Origin: Yamagishiella unicocca
Lineage: Eukaryota > Chlorophyta > Chlorophyceae > Chlamydomonadales > Volvocaceae
DNA length: 64,000 nucleotides
NCBI GenBank assembly: GCA_003116995.1
Contig: BDSL01000041.1
Span: 124,001 to 188,000 of the forward strand
Direction: 5' to 3'
In this document: positions 61,001-64,000 of the stretch, piece by piece
Layout of the letters: every line of letters begins with the position of its first letter
How positions within the stretch are numbered: the first letter of the stretch is position 1
Program-made: the position numbers and the translations under genes
The notes under the pieces: model-generated
Database searches by the model: none
What the model saw: only the letters and a program-made list of their open reading frames with translations
What the model was told of the DNA's origin: nothing

Positions 61001-61143
61001 CGCTGCGTGAGGATATGGCGGTGCGGCTGCTGCTGCTTGAGTGCGAGCCAGGGCGGCCGGAGCAGTTGGTGCCGCCCACGGTTGTGTCGAAGCCGATGGG
61101 GCGGAGGGCGGCGAAGATGCAAGTCAGGCGACTGCTGCAGTGA
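52880..61143 (+). CDS. Array paralogue C: unknown family with SpoVS/Alba-like C-terminus
   Basis: Nine exons in agreeing phase, about 1627 residues: 52880-53320, 53949-54800, 54990-55136, 55683-56999, 57557-57670, 57895-59130, 59455-59603, 60199-60316, 60634-61143. Exon 1 begins MSSAARALSAQQEQRRRRLV and has GRRWCKSLPWV. Exons 2 and 4 end with ELRPGLLVAQPGTWGQL and ALRPGLLAAHPDSWGELI, each followed by a small module exon (3: 49 residues, LDPLACAAL; 5: 38 residues, VARVALLGLAALAGQ). Exon 6 carries MFRYLAYVPPLRCVR, a poly-Pro run, an acidic repeat, a Gly-rich run and GPELEAKQVADSLL...VVLDIAGPPELVALAVLLL. Exons 7-9 are the SpoVS-like end (TVTVTASS, WIKCQGVDGLQRGVHLAAQ, REDMVAQGRDLYVVLS, DMAVRLLLLECEPGR). 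This is the most complete copy in the window. The function is unknown. Confidence 0.78.
54063..54150 (+). repeat. 15-bp coding repeat (Pro-Ser-Ala-Ser-Phe)n
   Basis: Six copies of CCTCCTTCCCCTCAG in exon 2 of paralogue C encode a PSASF pentapeptide repeat. Being a multiple of three, the array keeps the frame. Confidence 0.9.
55322..55402. repeat. About 27-bp direct repeat, three copies
   Basis: Three imperfect units with core CCTCAGTACTTTGTACTCTG in paralogue C intron 55137-55682. A second array of 18 bp (GTCCACGTCCAGTCCCTA) with three copies lies at about 55528-55580. Confidence 0.85.
57193..57535. repeat. 11-bp minisatellite (CCCCCGGRTAA)n, about 31 copies
   Basis: A C-rich array that fills the 3' part of paralogue C intron 57000-57556 and ends about 20 bases before the acceptor. 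It alternates CCCGGGTAA and CCCGGATAA types. Confidence 0.95.
57826..57886. repeat. 5-bp microsatellite (CCCGA)n, about 12 copies
   Basis: Lies in paralogue C intron 57671-57894 and runs to within about 8 bases of the acceptor (CCTAG), where the polypyrimidine tract is expected. Confidence 0.95.
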
Positions 61144-61309
61144 GCTGGGTGGGTATGGGAGAGAGGGACCCGTGGGTCGGCGCTGAAGATGAAAAGTGAG
61201 CTGGGAGGGGCGTTGCGGTGGTCTTGGGGCGGACTGGTGGGCGGGCAGGTCGGGACACGGCAGCGGCAAGGGATGCGGCCAGGAGGGGAGGAGAGGGGAG
61301 GGGAGGGTG

Positions 61310-61385
61310 GGGTTCGAGGAAGACCCGTGGATGCCCGAAAAAACCGTTTAGAACAGACGTTTTGAGATGCATGCTGGAGGACTGG
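61310..61385 (+). repeat. Dispersed element family 1, full copy
   Basis: Forward copy with GGTTCGAGGAAGACCCGTGG, ATGCCCG, an A-run, CCGTTTAGAACAGACG and TTTTGAGATGCATGCTGGAG. It is one of the two most complete copies. Confidence 0.9.
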
Positions 61386-61910
61386 AGGGTGGGGTGGGGT
61401 GGCGCTGGTGGGTGAACAAGGGGGGGTACGGCGCGTCCAACGACCAGGGACCGTCGTATGCAAACGCCCATTACAACCCAACTCCGTTGGCAAACGAGCG
61501 GCTCGACTTGGGTGCGGGAGCAGTTTCGACTCTCTCGAGGGGTGACACACTGCTGGCTCCCATCGAACACAGTGTGTGGAGGGGGGGGGTTGCAAGGAAA
61601 CCAGTGGACGAAAGAAAAATCGTGTGGGGGGCGGGTTGGGGTTCAGTGGCCGCGGGGTTGGTGTGCGTTTCTCAGCGGGTGCAGGGCTGCTCCAACGAAT
61701 ATGCGCGCGGTCGCTGATTCGTGTGGCCCCGACGACTTGGCAGGGTGTGGCCATCTGCTTGCTTGCTTGCTTGCTTCTCCAGGCGGGATGGCACGGCGCT
61801 TGGGCGGGCGGCGCCGGAAACATGTTATTATGTTCGGGAGGGGCTTGCTTCCGTTGTTGTGTACATATGTGCGTTCGTTCATGCATGACAGACGGGCAGC
61901 AGGTGGGCGG

Positions 61911-61988
61911 CGGGTTCGAGGAAGACCCGTGGATGTCCGAAAAACCTCGGTTAGAACAAACGTTTTGAGATGCATGCTGGAGAACTGG
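61911..61988 (+). repeat. Dispersed element family 1, full copy
   Basis: A second complete copy 600 bases from the first, same orientation, with a few substitutions (ATGTCCG, CCTCGGTTAGAACAAACG). Confidence 0.9.
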
Positions 61989-62206
61989 GTTGGGGATACT
62001 AAAGCCGAAGGTCGTAAGGTGACCTTTGGCGGCTAAGCTAAATCGGCGACGGCGAGACGACAGGAAGCGAGGACCCCGCGCGACGCAAGGAACATTTTTG
62101 CGGAAACCGGTTTTGGGCGCTAGCAGGAGAACTGGGGGAGTGGGGAGCGATGGGAGAGCGGACAGCGCGGCCCGGTCCCGGTCCCGACCCGCCCGAGGTG
62201 GGCGGC

Positions 62207-62307
62207 GGGTGGGCCGCATCGCTGACTTTTGGCGGGTGGGCCGCATCGCTGACTTTTGGCGGGTGGGCCGCATCGCTGACTTTTGGCGGGTGGGCCGCAT
62301 CGCTGAC
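62207..62307. repeat. 27-bp tandem repeat, four copies
   Basis: Unit GGGTGGGCCGCATCGCTGAC plus TTTTGGC, with identical copies, so it expanded recently. Located in the intergenic region before paralogue D. Confidence 0.95.
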
Positions 62308-63436
62308 CGTGAGTGCTGAAGGGGAAGTAAGTGCAGTAGAAGGCGCGTGTCGCGGAGGTGGCAGATAACAGGGGGAAGGGACACGCATGGGGCGTTTAAC
62401 TGTTTATGCCTGACCAGCAAGAGGCGTACGCGCTTGCGTGAAAATGCTAGCGACGCTTGGGGGCCGCTAGATACACGTATGGGATACTGATTTTGCTAGA
62501 TGGAGGGCTCGAACAGTGCCGATATGTGGTGGGCCGCTGGCTAAGGTGGCTGTGAAAAATGTCGTTTTGTAGGGGCGCTCGCCTGCTGAAGGAGTTGCAG
62601 GCCTCGGCCACCCCTGGATCGCAGTTTTCAAAAGAAAGCGCGCACAGCTACGCACACTGAGCTTCCAGGTGTCGCATGCGCCACCCTGGAGTTATCGCAT
62701 TCGTTGTGTAGCGAGCGAGCACTGTGTGCAGAAGGGTGTCGACGGGCGGCCGCAACTTATGACCCGCGAAGCGATTCCATGCTGGCTGCGCTGCGAGCAA
62801 CTGTAAATGTGGGACGCCATGGAGGAAGGCTGTGAGCGCCGAAGAGCGGCATACACCTGCCTGCTGGTCCGTGCTGTTCGACCCTGCTCGACCATAGACG
62901 ACCATATCAGCACAGTAGCGACCCTATCAGACTCTCGATTTTCCGTATCGCGTATCGGAGTCCTTTGGATCACCACACCAACTTTGCGGTGCCACTATTT
63001 TGCGCCTTGCCCCACGCGGAGGGCTGTTAGTTATCTTCCCGCGCTTTAGATCCACAAGGGTGGATTTGTCAGTAACGAAGGCCTTCAGGCTCTTTTTGAC
63101 AGACGTCTTCATTCTTCCATCCGAGCTCGCCAGATCCGGTCGGCATGAGGCTACCTGCCCATATTTTCGCCATAGTGTAATACTTTGCCGTGGTTCAGGA
63201 GCCACCGGGTTCTGTGTGCTTAGAAGTAGAAGCCAAAGCGTAGTCGCTCGTTGGTTAATTAGACATCACGCGCTGCAAAAAGGCAATTTTGCCAGGATTT
63301 GTTCGGAACTAGTAAAGTGTCCATTCTACAAGCGTCCCCCATCGGTCTTGACAGCAGCAGTATAGTACGTTTCATTGCACAATAATGACCCTGCGTATGT
63401 GAGAGCGGAACCAACCGGCGGAGTGCGACATCCGCC

Positions 63437-64000
63437 ATGAGCGTCGCTGCGCAGGCCCTTGCGGCCCTGCAGGAGCGGCGGCGCAGGCGACTGGTGGTCG
63501 GGTCTCCGCTGGCGCAGCAAGTTCCCGAACAGAGTGAGAAACGAAAAGAACGACCGCAGGACCAGCCGGAGCAAAAGAGCGACGGTGGCGGGAATCCGCA
63601 CCAAGGCACACCTCCAGTCCTTTTGCGGAAGTCTCCCTCCTACAAGCAAGCACTAGCGACGCTACAGCGGCTGCACCCAACTGCTATGGTACTGGCGAAA
63701 CGCGGTCAAGGGCGCGGCCGGGGTGCGGCCGGACCACCTGCTGTACGACTGCCGGGCGCCGCTTGCACATGGTCCAAGCCGCTGCCATGGGCCAATCTGT
63801 CGAAGTGCGATGTGGGTTTGGAGAAGGAGCGCTCCGATGACGGCGGCCGCGCCCATCCTTCAGTGCCGCCGGGCTCCCTTCCACCCCATGCGCCCGGCAG
63901 TCCTGGGCCAGCTCTACGTTTGCTACAGCTACGGGATCAGCCCCGCGACCCCGAGGCCTACGCTCTGTTCGATCCATCGTTTGGAGAATTGCTGGACCAG
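63437..64000 (+). CDS. Array paralogue D, first exon only (runs off right edge)
   Basis: An open frame from ATG to the window end (188 codons) starts MSVAAQALAALQERRRRRLV and carries LATLQRLHPTAMVLAKRGQG and a WSKPLPWA box, the same three motifs in the same order as exon 1 of paralogues A, B and C. The start context (CCGCC ATG AGC) is like that of B. The exon appears to continue beyond the window, because no donor is needed before the edge. Confidence 0.8.
   Translation, partial: MSVAAQALAALQERRRRRLVVGSPLAQQVPEQSEKRKERPQDQPEQKSDGGGNPHQGTPPVLLRKSPSYKQALATLQRLHPTAMVLAKRGQGRGRGAAGPPAVRLPGAACTWSKPLPWANLSKCDVGLEKERSDDGGRAHPSVPPGSLPPHAPGSPGPALRLLQLRDQPRDPEAYALFDPSFGELLDQ

Larger units (their letters stand above)
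61144..63436. other. Intergenic between paralogues C and D
   Basis: Holds two family 1 element copies and a 27-bp array (separate entries). It also holds a G-run with GCAAGGAAACC (about 61575-61605), resembling sequence in introns of B and C. No supportable gene. TGTAA at about 62806 could be a polyadenylation signal, but it is far from the C stop codon. The promoter of D should lie at the right end. Confidence 0.5.

Noticed and set aside
32967..64000. Octotricopeptide-repeat (OPR) gene cluster
   Set aside because: Tandem OPR arrays are known in Chlamydomonas, but no repeated PPPxW-type 38-residue motif is visible here. The small exons of 37-57 residues do not match it.

Overview
The window looks like nuclear DNA of a green alga, most likely a volvocine or other Chlamydomonadales species. 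The reasons are its GC-rich sequence, genes split by many short GT-AG introns, a TGTAA polyadenylation-type signal, introns packed with G-rich minisatellites, proteins rich in poly-Gly, poly-Pro and poly-Gln runs, and a gene content of EGF-type exostosin, TKL kinase and LRR protein. The species cannot be fixed from the sequence alone. Exon borders below were worked out by eye from splice sites, reading phase and family patterns.

Left third. A partial minus-strand gene runs off the left edge (1-612). A minus-strand tyrosine-kinase-like (TKL) protein kinase follows (8052-4353), with a very long insert in its activation loop. A minus-strand leucine-rich-repeat protein lies at 15297-12126. From about 16.9 kb onward every recognised gene is on the plus strand: an EGF/exostosin-type GT47 glycosyltransferase with about 17 coding exons (about 16871-26124), then an IFRD (interferon-related developmental regulator) homologue of eight exons (27237-30793).

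Right half (32967 to the end). Four head-to-tail paralogues form a tandem array: A 32967-38326, B 40904-51041, C 52880-61143, and D from 63437 off the right edge. They share a conserved first exon with an Arg-rich N-terminus, an LHPTAM box, a GRGRG box and a GRRW-x-K-x-LPW-like box. A, B and C also share an internal module architecture and a C-terminus split across one exon of exactly 118 bp in all three genes. I do not recognise the full-length family. The C-terminus matches, in spacing and strand/helix order, the bacterial SpoVS (Alba-like) fold, which is the most interesting observation in the window.

Repeats. At least two short dispersed sequence families sit almost entirely inside introns, in both orientations. 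One copy occupies an intron of paralogue B that is missing at the aligned place in paralogue C, as expected for an introner-like element. Long minisatellites fill many introns. The intergenic stretches between genes (about 1.8-2.6 kb in the array) hold no gene I can support.
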